Assembly: GCA_019750135.1 (NCBI GenBank)
Contig: JAIEOV010000010.1
Span: forward strand, 62,001-126,000
Origin: Reyranella sp.
GTDB taxonomy: Bacteria; Pseudomonadota; Alphaproteobacteria; Reyranellales; Reyranellaceae
Reading direction: 5' to 3'
DNA length: 64,000 bases
The notes beneath the pieces are model-generated. The model had not been told where the DNA came from. It ran no database searches and saw only the letters and a list, made by a program, of their open reading frames with translations. The position numbers and the translations under genes were made by a program. Shown piece after piece: positions 43,351-56,762 of this stretch; the first letter of the stretch is position 1; the number at the start of each line of letters is the position of its first letter.

Positions 43351-43356
43351 TATAGT
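43351..43356 (+). promoter_or_regulatory. Candidate -10 box of the dnaN-recF-gyrB operon
   Basis: TATAGT stands 88 bases before the dnaN ATG, after the dnaA terminator, so a separate promoter is expected here. The matching -35 position holds only CTTCCC, a poor fit, so strength is uncertain. Confidence 0.4.
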
Positions 43357-43443
43357 CTGCAACCGTTCCGCAATGGCCTTTTCAGGCCCGCGAAACGGGG
43401 TGTCTAAACCGCATTTTTGGCCCCTCGTTACAGCGACCAAACC

Positions 43444-48232
<4,789 letters not shown>

Positions 48233-48238
48233 TACCCG

Positions 48239-48354
48239 CACACCTCACCCTGAGGAGCGGTCCGCAGGACCGCGTCTCGAAGGGTGGGCCACAGTCACGT
48301 CGCTTGCCCACCCTTCGAGACGCGCACTGCGTGCGCTCCTCAGGGTGAGGTGTG
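48239..48354. repeat. Hairpin repeat spanning the gyrB 3' gap and the next gene's start region
   Basis: A 116-base palindromic element: CACACCTCACCCTGAGGAGCG at its left end (48239) pairs with the reverse complement ending at 48354, and CCTTCGAGACGCG / CGCGTCTCGAAGG pair inside. Similar HPEER-encoding repeats are known across alphaproteobacteria. Its right end supplies GGTGAGG, six bases before the GTG start of the next gene. Confidence 0.85.
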
Positions 48355-48356
48355 CG

Positions 48357-48926
48357 GTGGCGCTGATCGCGAGCATGCTCTTCGCGACGGCGGCAGCCGC
48401 CCAGACCCAGTCGACGACTCCCGGCACCCACGCCGGCACCAAGCTCGCCTTCCCGGCAACGCTGGGCGGTGCGCAATTCGAGCGTGTCGTGAACTACGCC
48501 GGGCCGCCGACCAACCGGCCCGACCAGGGTGTCACCTACTTCTATTCGACGCCCAAGAAGATGGTGATCGCGGTCCACATCTATGACGGCGGCCGCCGGG
48601 TGCCTCCGGGCAGCGGCAATCCCCTGGTCGTCGACGAATTCATGGGCGAGATCAGCTCCTCGGAGCAGCAGGTCAGGTTCGGCGGCTACAAGGACTTCGA
48701 GCGGCCGTCGGTGCCGTCGACCTGCACCTACGGCAGCGTCTCCTTCCGCTGCATCACCTACAGCGCCGTGAACCAGTCGAACACGCGGCTCTATACCAAG
48801 ATGATGATGACCGGCTTCCGCGACAACTTCATCAGCATCCGCATCGACTGGTCGCAGGCCCGCCAGCAGACCGCGAGCGACGCGGATGCCGCCCTGCAGG
48901 CCTTCGTGCCGGCGCTGTTCCACTAA
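48357..48926 (+). CDS. Exported protein of unknown function
   Basis: A 189-residue protein with a signal peptide (VALIASMLFATAAAAQ), a Thr-rich start and two cysteine-bearing strands (STCTYGSVSFRCITYS, likely a disulfide). No family is recognised. Start choice matters: the ATG at 48225 would put 35 or so residues of repeat-encoded sequence (HPEER.., HPSRRALRALL) before the signal peptide. GTG 48357 with GGTGAGG six bases ahead gives a normal signal peptide and is preferred. Confidence 0.68.
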   Translation: MALIASMLFATAAAAQTQSTTPGTHAGTKLAFPATLGGAQFERVVNYAGPPTNRPDQGVTYFYSTPKKMVIAVHIYDGGRRVPPGSGNPLVVDEFMGEISSSEQQVRFGGYKDFERPSVPSTCTYGSVSFRCITYSAVNQSNTRLYTKMMMTGFRDNFISIRIDWSQARQQTASDADAALQAFVPALFH

Positions 48927-48955
48927 AGGCACCTGAAGGGCGGTCGGGCTGCGGG

Positions 48956-49441
48956 ATGGTCCATAACCTGTCCCTCGTCCACCTGCTGCTGGCTCTCGGT
49001 GCCGCAGCCACGATCTATCTCGTCGTTCGCGAGATGCGCCGATCCTACATCTCGGAATGGCGCCTGTTCGCTCCCGGCGTTGCCGCCCTGTTCGTGGCGA
49101 GCGGCCTGTTCCTGATCCAGATCGGTGCGGGCCAGCCACGCCTGGCTTTCGCCGCGGCGGCCATCACTGGCCTGGTCATCGGTGTCGCGCGCGGCATGAT
49201 GATCGCCGTCCGCCACGACCATTACCAACCGGTCGTGATGATCTCACGCGACGCCAAGCTGATATTCCTCGCCGTGGCGGTCGGTGTGGGGGTCTGCGCC
49301 GCCCTCGAGATCATCGGCGCCTACGCAAGTCCCGGCCTCGAGAAGGTCCGCTTCTGGGCGGCGCTGAGCGCCGTGGTCTGCGCCGTGGCGATGCTCGCCC
49401 GTGCCTTGGTGCTGACGATCAAGCTGCGCCGGCTCGCCTGA
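48956..49441 (+). CDS. Membrane protein of unknown function (CcdC-like)
   Basis: A 161-residue protein with about five hydrophobic segments (LSLVHLLLALGAAATIYLV, FAPGVAALFVASGLFLIQI, LAFAAAAITGLVIGVARGM, LIFLAVAVGVGVCAALEII, FWAALSAVVCAVAMLARA). The pattern, with GVARGM in the third helix, recalls CcdC/DUF1453 membrane proteins, but I am not certain. It starts 29 bases after the exported protein gene, and its stop is one base from the convergent thioesterase gene. Confidence 0.65.
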   Translation: MVHNLSLVHLLLALGAAATIYLVVREMRRSYISEWRLFAPGVAALFVASGLFLIQIGAGQPRLAFAAAAITGLVIGVARGMMIAVRHDHYQPVVMISRDAKLIFLAVAVGVGVCAALEIIGAYASPGLEKVRFWAALSAVVCAVAMLARALVLTIKLRRLA

Positions 49442-49442
49442 G

Positions 49443-49838
49443 CTAAAGCACCATCTGGGTCTGCGTCACCACGGCGACCAGCTTGCCCTCCGCCGTGGTG
49501 ATTCGGGTCTGCCACACCATGGTGCGCCGGCCGCGATGGATCGGCGTGGTCTCGCCGGTCACCGTCGTGCCGACGGCTGCCGGCCCGACGAAATTGGTCT
49601 TGCTCTCGATCGTCGTCGTGCCCTTGCCTTCCGGCAGGTTGAGCACGGTGGCCGCCGCGCCCAGCGTGTCGGCAAAGGCCATCACCGCACCGCCGTGCAG
49701 TATGTCGGGCCGCGTGCAGAGCTCGGGCTTGACCACCATCTCGGCCTTCACTGCCGTGTCGCTGGCCGCGATGAACTTCAGCCCCAGGACCTTGGCGAAG
49801 GGCAGCGGGTGGTCGTTCAGGAACTGAAGCTTGTCCAT
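49443..49838 (-). CDS. PaaI family hotdog-fold thioesterase
   Basis: A 131-residue hotdog thioesterase. HGGAVMAFADTLG is the family's substrate-site helix, preceded by a strand ending TRPDI and followed by ESKTNFVGPA. Such enzymes hydrolyse acyl- or aryl-CoA esters. The gene ends one base before the convergent membrane-protein gene's stop. Confidence 0.93.
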   Translation of the reverse strand: MDKLQFLNDHPLPFAKVLGLKFIAASDTAVKAEMVVKPELCTRPDILHGGAVMAFADTLGAAATVLNLPEGKGTTTIESKTNFVGPAAVGTTVTGETTPIHRGRRTMVWQTRITTAEGKLVAVVTQTQMVL

Positions 49839-49870
49839 GGTCGATGTCCTCTAATACCCAAAGAGATGAA

Positions 49871-49921
49871 GGCGAGGGATCCTTCGGTGGCGAAAGATCC
49901 CTCGCTACGCTCGTAATGACA
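49871..49921. repeat. Partial copy of the GTCATCC-type palindromic repeat
   Basis: GGCGAGGGATCCTT and AAGATCCCTCGCTACGCTCG then TAATGACAG resemble the element at 63272-63343, with the same core (GCGAGGGAtC / GaTCCCTCGC). It lies between the thioesterase and the small membrane protein genes and may act as a terminator for both. Confidence 0.7.
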
Positions 49922-49924
49922 GTT

Positions 49925-50347
49925 TCAGCTTACAGCAGCACCCAGCCGACGCAGGCCGAGATACTCCATGATCGCGAAGTCGGCCACGATCAGCGCCACG
50001 ACGCCGATGCCGACGAAGCCGGCCATGCTCCAGGTCGCCGGCACTGCCAGCACCAGGACGCTCGCGACCACCCAGGCAAGGTCGGCCGCAAAGATCACCC
50101 GGGCCCACGCCAGCGGCAGCGTTTCACGTGAAGCAACCCAGGCGCACAGCGCGCCGAAGGCGATCACGCCGACGCCCAGAAGCTCGAAGACGATGGCGAG
50201 GTCGAGGCCCAGCACCGAGACGGGCTCATGCGCCGCGATCCTGGCGAACGGCCCGGCAAAGGCCGCCAGCACGGCGCCCGAGACGACGGAAAAGACGGCG
50301 TTGCCCCACAGCGTGCGGCGCAGCAGGCGGTCGGTTGAAGCGTTCAT
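49925..50347 (-). CDS. Small membrane protein of unknown function
   Basis: A 140-residue protein with four hydrophobic segments (NAVFSVVSGAVLAAFAG, FELLGVGVIAFGALCAWV, VIFAADLAWVVASVLVLAV, MAGFVGIGVVALIVADFAI). Family not recognised. ATG 50347 follows AAGGAGGACGTC, an excellent ribosome site, and is preferred over the frame start at 50395. It is divergent from an XRE regulator, which may repress it. Confidence 0.7.
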   Translation of the reverse strand: MNASTDRLLRRTLWGNAVFSVVSGAVLAAFAGPFARIAAHEPVSVLGLDLAIVFELLGVGVIAFGALCAWVASRETLPLAWARVIFAADLAWVVASVLVLAVPATWSMAGFVGIGVVALIVADFAIMEYLGLRRLGAAVS

Positions 50348-50405
50348 GACGTCCTCCTTGGCTGAAACGACGCGCCAGAGGTCGCATTGGACCACCCTTC
50401 CAGCA

Positions 50406-50422
50406 ATTACGCCCCAGGTAAT
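50406..50422. promoter_or_regulatory. Candidate operator ATTAC-N7-GTAAT
   Basis: A perfect palindrome with 5-base arms and a 7-base centre lies in the 110-base gap between the small membrane protein gene and the XRE regulator gene. Size and place suit a helix-turn-helix dimer that controls both. No other support. Confidence 0.35.
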
Positions 50423-50457
50423 CGGCGGACCGGCGGACGGGTGCTATCTTCCGCCTC

Positions 50458-51312
50458 ATGATGCGAACAGCCTCTGCGGCGGCCTCGCCCGCCCTTCCCC
50501 CGCAGCCCGACATGTTCGGCCCCATGCTGCGGACCTGGCGCCGGCGCCGCGGCGCCAGCCAGCTGGCCTTGGCCCTGCAGTCGGGTGTCTCGCAGCGCCA
50601 TGTCAGCTTCCTCGAGTCCGGGCGCGCCCGGCCGAGCCGCGAGATGGTGGTGCAGCTCACGACGGCGCTCGACGTGCCGCTGCGCCAGCGCAACGCCATG
50701 CTGCTGGCCGCGGGCTTCGCGCCGGCCTATCGCGAGACCAACTTCGCCGCGCCCGAGCTCCTGCCGGTGCGCAAGGCGATCGACCACATCCTGCGCCAGC
50801 AGGAGCCCTACCCCGCCATCGTGATCGACCGGCTGTGGAACTTCATCCAGGGCAACGAGGCGGCGACCGCCTTCACCGTGTTCCTGTTCGAGGGCCCGCC
50901 GCCCGCGCCGGCGCCGGGCAAGCCGCCCAACATCCTGCAGTGGCTGCTCGATCCCAAAGCGCTGCGGCCCAAGATCGCCAACTGGGAAGAGGTGGCGCGC
51001 CATCTCGTCTCGACCACCTACGCCGAGATCCTGGCCGACGGCGGCGAGCCCAAGGCGCTGGCCTTCATCGAGGAGATCATGACCTATCCCGACGTGCCGG
51101 CGTCGTTCCGCAAGCTGCGCTTCGAGGAGCGGCCGCAGCCCGTGCTGACGCTGGACTATGTCGTGGGCGGCAAGTCGCTGTCGGTGTTCACCACCATCTC
51201 CACGCTGGGCACGCCGCAGGACGTCACGCTGCAGGAAGTCCGCATCGAAAGCTTCTTCCCGGCCGACGATCGCAGCGATGCCCTGTTCAAGAGCCTGGCC
51301 GCCAAGGGCTAA
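50458..51312 (+). CDS. XRE family regulator with MmyB-like ligand domain
   Basis: A 284-residue regulator. Residues about 20-80 form a lambda-type helix-turn-helix ([41 protein letters not shown]). The rest is an MmyB-type PAS-like domain ([17 protein letters not shown] and [14 protein letters not shown] [12 protein letters not shown]). The group includes regulators of secondary metabolism and fatty-acid binding. Ligand and targets unknown; the divergent membrane-protein gene is a candidate. ATG 50458 or 50461 may start it. Confidence 0.88.
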   Translation: MMRTASAAASPALPPQPDMFGPMLRTWRRRRGASQLALALQSGVSQRHVSFLESGRARPSREMVVQLTTALDVPLRQRNAMLLAAGFAPAYRETNFAAPELLPVRKAIDHILRQQEPYPAIVIDRLWNFIQGNEAATAFTVFLFEGPPPAPAPGKPPNILQWLLDPKALRPKIANWEEVARHLVSTTYAEILADGGEPKALAFIEEIMTYPDVPASFRKLRFEERPQPVLTLDYVVGGKSLSVFTTISTLGTPQDVTLQEVRIESFFPADDRSDALFKSLAAKG

Positions 51313-51323
51313 ACTCGAAGGGC

Positions 51324-52295
51324 ATGAAGCCCCCGAGCACTGAATGGCGCGAGCGCATCGCGCCCGACGAACCAGCGCATCTCGAGCGCGCGGCCAAGAT
51401 CATCGCGGACCTGCAGCGCGCGCGGTCGAAGAAGTACGGCCAGGGCCGCGCCCTCCATCGCAAGCAGCTTCTCGCGGCCACGGGCACGCTGGAGGTGCTC
51501 GACGGCCTGCCGGACCATGCCCGGCACGGCCTGTTCGCCAGGCCCGGCCGCCATCGTGCGCTCGTGCGCCTGTCGAACGGCGGGCCTGAGATCCAGGGCG
51601 ACCGGGTGCCCGACATCCGCGGCTTTGCGCTGAAGGTGCTGGACGTCTCGGGCGAATCGGCGCTGGGCGGCACGACCGGCCACCAGGACTTCCTGATGAT
51701 CAACCAGGATCGCGCGCCGGGCCCCAACAGCCGCGAGTTCATCGACTTCATCGAGGCCGCGACCCCGGGGCCGCTGTCCGGCATCCTCCATCTCTTCAAG
51801 GCGCACGGCCTGGGCGGCGGCCTCGGCCGCGTGCGCGACCTGTTCGGCATGCTGAACAAGAAGTTCAACGGCTTCGCCGCCGAGCGCTTCAACACGGTGG
51901 CGCCGCTCTGCTGCGGTCCCTACGCCGTGCGCGTGCGCCTCGCGCCCGCCGGCAATCCGCCGCCGGCGGCGCGCGCCAAGGATATCGTCGCCGACATGCG
52001 CGAGCGCCTGGCCATCGGCGACCTCACCTATAGCCTCGAATTGCAGTTCTTCGTCGACGAGGCGACGACGCCCATCGAGGATTCGTCCGTGGCTTGGCCC
52101 GACACGGAGACGCCCATCGTCACCGTGGCGCGGCTCGTCCTGCCGCGGCAGGGCGTCGATGCCGCAGCGGCCGAAGCCGAGGCCGCGCGCTTCGATCCCT
52201 GGAGCGGACTTTTGGCCCATCGGCCGCTGGGCGAGGTCATGCGGGCACGCAAGGTCGCCTACTTCGAGAGCCAGAAAGGCCGCAACGCCGCCTGA
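51324..52295 (+). CDS. Catalase family (small, SrpA-like) heme protein
   Basis: A 323-residue protein with the catalase core: ALHRKQLLAATGTLEVLD holds the family's active His region, then HRALVRLSNGGPEIQGDRVPDIRGFALKVLD and DFLMINQDRAPGPNSREFIDF. It is shorter than true catalases (about 480 residues), as in SrpA-like members whose physiological peroxide activity is uncertain. It follows the XRE gene by 11 bases and is probably in one transcript with it. Confidence 0.85.
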   Translation: MKPPSTEWRERIAPDEPAHLERAAKIIADLQRARSKKYGQGRALHRKQLLAATGTLEVLDGLPDHARHGLFARPGRHRALVRLSNGGPEIQGDRVPDIRGFALKVLDVSGESALGGTTGHQDFLMINQDRAPGPNSREFIDFIEAATPGPLSGILHLFKAHGLGGGLGRVRDLFGMLNKKFNGFAAERFNTVAPLCCGPYAVRVRLAPAGNPPPAARAKDIVADMRERLAIGDLTYSLELQFFVDEATTPIEDSSVAWPDTETPIVTVARLVLPRQGVDAAAAEAEAARFDPWSGLLAHRPLGEVMRARKVAYFESQKGRNAA

Positions 52296-52308
52296 TCAGG
52301 CCAAACCG

Positions 52309-53298
52309 TCAGGAAAGATTATCGACGTCGTTGCGCAGGGCGCGCCCCGCGCGGAAGCGCGCGAGGTTGTCGAGGAAGATGTCGAAGATCGCCTCGTTCT
52401 GGCCCAGCGAATGGCTCGCCGTGTGCGGTGAGACCAGGACGTTGGGCATGTCCCACAGCGGCGACGCGGGATCGAGCGGCTCGCGCTCGAACACGTCGAG
52501 ATAGGCGCCGGCCAGGCGACCGCTCTGCAGCGCCTCGATGACGTCCTTCTCGATCGCGATCTCGCCGCGCGAGACGTTGACGAAATGCGAGCCCATGGGC
52601 ATCGCCGCGAAGGCCGTCGCTTTGGCGATGCCGCGCGTCATCGGCGACGCCGGGCAGCACAGGATCAGCCAGTCCGCCTTGGGCAGGACCGTATGAAGCT
52701 GGTCGTAGGCGACGGTCTGGTCGCACGGCTCGACAGGCTCTGCCGTGCGACGGACGCCGACCACGCTCATGCCCAACACCTTCAGCAGCAAGGCGATGTT
52801 GCGGCCGATCGGTCCCATGGCGACGATCACGGCGTTCTGGCCCTTGAGATCGCGCGGCGAGCGCTCGCCGAGCCGCGGCTCCCAGGCATGGCGGCGCTGG
52901 GCATCGGCCAGCAGCGGGAAGCGCCGGTTGACGGCGATCACTGCCCCGAGAACGCTGTGCGAGACGGTCACAGCCGTGGCGCCCGAGGCCGTCGTCACCT
53001 TCACGCCGCGATCGCGCAATTCGCGATAGATCGGCCGCTCGGCGCCGGCCGGATGGATCTGCAGCCAGCGCAGCTTGGGCGACTTGCGCAGGACCGCCTC
53101 GAAGCCGCGCAGCTCCGGAGTCTGGTTGTCCTTGCTCGACCGGCCGGTGACCTCGCGGGTCATGAAGGCGATGTCGATGGCCGAGGGTCCGTCGGCGGCC
53201 AGGGCCTCCTCCGCGGTCACGAAGGACACGCCGGTGTCGGCAGCGGCGATGCGTGAGCCCCAGGTACGCAGGGCAAAGTCCGAAAGCAGAAGGTTCAT
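52309..53298 (-). CDS. D-2-hydroxyacid dehydrogenase
   Basis: A 329-residue NAD-binding dehydrogenase. The nucleotide loop is GPIGRNIA, where most members have GxGxxG; the catalytic Arg is in NVSRGEI, the Glu about 25 residues later, and His in SPHTASH. Such enzymes interconvert 2-keto and D-2-hydroxy acids. ATG 53298 (MNLLLSDFALRTWG) is the normal start; 30 extra codons upstream lie in the SulP gene's end. Its gene starts 11 bases after the SulP stop. Confidence 0.9.
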   Translation of the reverse strand: MNLLLSDFALRTWGSRIAAADTGVSFVTAEEALAADGPSAIDIAFMTREVTGRSSKDNQTPELRGFEAVLRKSPKLRWLQIHPAGAERPIYRELRDRGVKVTTASGATAVTVSHSVLGAVIAVNRRFPLLADAQRRHAWEPRLGERSPRDLKGQNAVIVAMGPIGRNIALLLKVLGMSVVGVRRTAEPVEPCDQTVAYDQLHTVLPKADWLILCCPASPMTRGIAKATAFAAMPMGSHFVNVSRGEIAIEKDVIEALQSGRLAGAYLDVFEREPLDPASPLWDMPNVLVSPHTASHSLGQNEAIFDIFLDNLARFRAGRALRNDVDNLS

Positions 53299-53308
53299 CG
53301 TCCTCGCA

Positions 53309-55015
53309 CTATACCGACCGTCCTTCAGCCACCGCATCATCGATGTGCCGCCGGTAGCGGACCTGCGGGCGGCGGGCCCCGGCGGCAAGCAGGGCGTGCC
53401 GCACGGTGGGTGTGGCGCCGGTCACGAACACCCGGACCTTGTGGCGACCGGCCTTGCGGGCGATGGCGGCAATGGTGTTGGCGGCGGTCGAATCGACGAA
53501 CGGCACGGCGGAGAAGTCGACGACCAGGGCCTTGTGACGGTCCCCGATGCGGTCGAGGACGGCGTTCAGGATCGACGCGGTGCCGAAGAAGAAAGCGCCG
53601 GAGAGGCGATAGACCACGACTTCCTCGTCGGTCGCGAGCCTGGGATCGTAGGGCGCCCGCGGATCGGCACTGTCGGGACGGTCGCCGTTGATCGGCGGCG
53701 CGTGCGCCTCGATCCCGGTGGCGCCGGCCATACGACGGATGAACAGCACGGCGCCCAACGCAAAACCGACGACGATGCCTTCCGTCAGGTCTCGGAACAC
53801 CGTCAGCAGGAAGGTCGACAGCAGCACCACGGCATCGCCGCGCGAGGAGCGGAGCAGGCTGAGGAACTCGTACTTCTCGGCCATGTTCCAGGCGACCACG
53901 GCCAGCACGCCCGACAGGGCAGCAAGGGGGACGTAGGCGAAGAGCGGCGCGGCGAGCAGCATGAACAGCAGCAGGAACGCAGCATGCATCATGCCGGCGA
54001 CCGGACCGCGCGCGCCTGCGCGTACATTGGTCGCGGTGCGTGCGATCGTGCCCGTTGCCGGCAAGCCGCCGAACAGCGACGCGCCGACATTCGCCACGCC
54101 CTGCGCCACCAACTCGCAGTTCGAGCGATGGCGGCGGCCGGTCATGCCGTCGGCGACCACGGCCGACAGCAGCGATTCGATGGCGCCCAGCAGGGCGAAG
54201 GCGACGGCGTCGGGGAGAACCGCCTGGACCTTCTCGAAGGAAAAGGCCGGCAGATGCGGCGCCGGCAGCATCGAGGGTATGCCGCCGAAGCGCGTGCCGA
54301 TGGTCTCGACGGGCAACGCGAAGACGAAGGTCGCGACGGCGGCAATGGCGACGGCGATCAGCATCCCTGGCCAATGCGGCCTGAGCTTCTTCAGTCCGAC
54401 GATCAAGCCGATGGTGAGCAGCGACAGCGCCACGGCAGCCGGACTGATCGTGTCGAGCGCGCGCGCCAGGGTCTCGATCTTGGCGACGAAGGCGCCCGGC
54501 TCCTTGCCATCGAGCTTGAGTCCCAAGAGGTCCTTGATCTGGCTGGCGAAGATGATGACGGCGATGCCGGCGGTGAAGCCGACGGTGACCGGATAGGGGA
54601 TGAACTTGATGAAGGTGCCGAGGCGGAGAAACCCCGCCACGGCGAGGAAGACTCCTGCCATCATCGTCGCCATGACGACACCGTCGACGCCGTGGCGATC
54701 GACCGCCGATGCCACCAGGACGATGAACGCGCCGGCCGGCCCACCGACCTGGAAGCGGCTGCCACCCAGCGCCGAGATCAGGAAGCCGCCGACGATGGCC
54801 GTGAACAGCCCACGCTCCGGCGTGGCGCCGGAGGCGATGGCGATGGCCATGGAAAGAGGCAGCGCCACGATCGCGACCGTGATGCCGGCCATGGCGTCGG
54901 CGCGCAGGGCGGCGAGGCCATAGCCTTCCCGCAGCACCGTCACGAGCTTCGGCATGTACAACTCGGCGAAGCTCGGGCGGGCGATCAAGGGACCAGGAGC
55001 GGTGTCTAGTGCCAT
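53309..55015 (-). CDS. SulP family anion transporter with STAS domain
   Basis: A 568-residue protein: about 12 hydrophobic segments (residues 35-430) of the SulP type, with GGPAGAFIVLVASAV and FGGLPATGTIART motifs, then a cytoplasmic STAS domain (about 440-560) with FVDSTAANTI. Members carry sulfate, bicarbonate or dicarboxylates. The adjacent dehydrogenase suggests an organic acid, but this is inference. A gap of about 110 bases before it holds A+T-rich sequence and no gene. Confidence 0.93.
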   Translation of the reverse strand: MALDTAPGPLIARPSFAELYMPKLVTVLREGYGLAALRADAMAGITVAIVALPLSMAIAIASGATPERGLFTAIVGGFLISALGGSRFQVGGPAGAFIVLVASAVDRHGVDGVVMATMMAGVFLAVAGFLRLGTFIKFIPYPVTVGFTAGIAVIIFASQIKDLLGLKLDGKEPGAFVAKIETLARALDTISPAAVALSLLTIGLIVGLKKLRPHWPGMLIAVAIAAVATFVFALPVETIGTRFGGIPSMLPAPHLPAFSFEKVQAVLPDAVAFALLGAIESLLSAVVADGMTGRRHRSNCELVAQGVANVGASLFGGLPATGTIARTATNVRAGARGPVAGMMHAAFLLLFMLLAAPLFAYVPLAALSGVLAVVAWNMAEKYEFLSLLRSSRGDAVVLLSTFLLTVFRDLTEGIVVGFALGAVLFIRRMAGATGIEAHAPPINGDRPDSADPRAPYDPRLATDEEVVVYRLSGAFFFGTASILNAVLDRIGDRHKALVVDFSAVPFVDSTAANTIAAIARKAGRHKVRVFVTGATPTVRHALLAAGARRPQVRYRRHIDDAVAEGRSV

Positions 55016-55126
55016 TTAACTAAATAATTGTGTGCAATTTTGATTGTACCCTGTCGATGGGCCTGCCGTCACGAAGCAAGAATCAGGCTTTCCGGACCAC
55101 CAGCCTGTGGCCGGCGGCCCAGAAGA

Positions 55127-56692
55127 TCAAGGCGGAGGCAGATTACGCGCCCGCTCATATGCCGCGGTGAAGTTCGGCGGGGTGTCGGCGCGGCAGGGTA
55201 ATGCCCGTTTCGGCTCGGGGTCCTCGATGAAAACGTCGCGCAGGCGCGCCGCGCACGGGTCCTGCACAGCCACGCCGTGGCCCTGGCCGCGGAACACGAC
55301 GTGGCGCGATGACGGCAGATGTCGCGCGGCCTCACGGCCCCACGCCGGGGGCGTCAGCCAGTCGTAGGTGCCGCTGAGCAGCAGGGTCGGCGTCGCGGCC
55401 TTGACCGGCTGGCGCTCTGCCGCCGGCGCCGCGGCCACGCGCCACACCGGGCAGAAGGCCGGCGACTTGCTGGTCTTGGCGGTGAGCCCGTAGACGCCGC
55501 TCGCCTCGATCTGCTTGCGCCGCGCCGCGCGATCGACAGCGGCCCAGGTCTCGCGGCATTCGATGCTGTTGTAGAGCCCGTCGAACTGCTGGGCGTTCTG
55601 CTCGAGCAGGCCACCGTCGTTGCTCTCGAGGTCCTCGGCGAACATCTTCAGCAGCCTGAGGTCGTTGCGCTGGACGGCGGCGACTGTCTCGGGGATCAGC
55701 GCCGCCTCTCCTTCCCGCATCATGTGCAGCAGCACCATCAGGAGCTTGGGTCCGTCGAGCTTCACGGGCTGCGGCCCGTCCTCGAGCTGCAGCTTGAGCT
55801 CGAGCGGCTTGGTCTGCGCCGCTTCGATCGCGCCTTCGACAACGCTGCGCAGCATCGGATGGCGCTCGCGGCACAGCGCGTCGTTGGCGCAGTCGGTATA
55901 GAGCTGCTCGAAGGCGCGACGCACGATGTCGGGCTCATTCTGCTCGCCGTTGACCTGCGGCGGGTAGACGCCGTCGAGCACGGCGGCGCGCACCAGGTTG
56001 GGATGGCGCCGCATCACCTCGAGCGCCCAGCGCGTGCCGTAGGAGACGCCATAGATGTTGAGGCGCGGCAGCGACATCGCGGTCGCAAGATCGGCCACGT
56101 CGTCGGCCAGCGCCGGCGTGGTGTACATGCCGAGATCGATCTTGCGCCGGTCGAGGCCCGAGCGGCAGCGCATCAGGATCTCGCGCTCCTGCTCCTCGGT
56201 CACGGCGCGGCGGCGCGCCTTGGCAGGCTCGCTGGTGCGCGGATCGAAGCAGTCGAGATTGGGCGTGGCGCCGCCGGCGCCCCGCTGGCTCAGGATGATG
56301 ACGTCGCGCTTGCGACGGATGTTGGCGGTCTCGTTCCACCAGTCGCCTTCGGCCAGCGCGTCGGCGCCCGGGCTCGAGGCCACCAGCGGCGCATCGCCCG
56401 GACCGCCGGAGAGATAGACCATGGGCTCGGCACCGGCCGTGCGCTTGGCCTTCAGCACCGCCACCTTGAGGCGTACTTCCCGGCCCTCGGGCTGCTCGCG
56501 ATTCTCCGGCACGATCAGCACGAAGCATTCGACACGATCGCCGCGCGGCGGCTTGAAGGAACAACGCTCACGCTCCAGTCGCGGCGCGGCCAGAGCGCTT
56601 CCTGCCAAAATGATCAGGAATGCTGCCAAGCCGCCGCGCCAGCACAGTCGAGCCATGGACAATTTGTGCCACATGATGGCTTTTGACGGCAT
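55127..56692 (-). CDS. Secreted alpha/beta hydrolase (TAP-type tripeptidyl aminopeptidase family)
   Basis: A 521-residue enzyme. The nucleophile is S217 in GVSYGTRW; the Asp is in GTYDWLTPP and the His in FRGQGHGV. Cysteines in the lid (CAND, CRERH, FCPVW) suggest disulfides and secretion. Signal peptide: ARLCWRGGLAAFLIILAGSALAAP. Three ATGs are possible (56692, 56674, 56656); the last gives the most regular signal peptide. The family removes short N-terminal peptides or hydrolyses other amides and esters. Confidence 0.88.
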   Translation of the reverse strand: MPSKAIMWHKLSMARLCWRGGLAAFLIILAGSALAAPRLERERCSFKPPRGDRVECFVLIVPENREQPEGREVRLKVAVLKAKRTAGAEPMVYLSGGPGDAPLVASSPGADALAEGDWWNETANIRRKRDVIILSQRGAGGATPNLDCFDPRTSEPAKARRRAVTEEQEREILMRCRSGLDRRKIDLGMYTTPALADDVADLATAMSLPRLNIYGVSYGTRWALEVMRRHPNLVRAAVLDGVYPPQVNGEQNEPDIVRRAFEQLYTDCANDALCRERHPMLRSVVEGAIEAAQTKPLELKLQLEDGPQPVKLDGPKLLMVLLHMMREGEAALIPETVAAVQRNDLRLLKMFAEDLESNDGGLLEQNAQQFDGLYNSIECRETWAAVDRAARRKQIEASGVYGLTAKTSKSPAFCPVWRVAAAPAAERQPVKAATPTLLLSGTYDWLTPPAWGREAARHLPSSRHVVFRGQGHGVAVQDPCAARLRDVFIEDPEPKRALPCRADTPPNFTAAYERARNLPPP

Positions 56693-56762
56693 GAAGTAAT
56701 TCTATGGAAAGACCCAAGGCGAACGCCTTGTCAGCCCCTTCCCTCGACCGCAAGTTGCCCCC

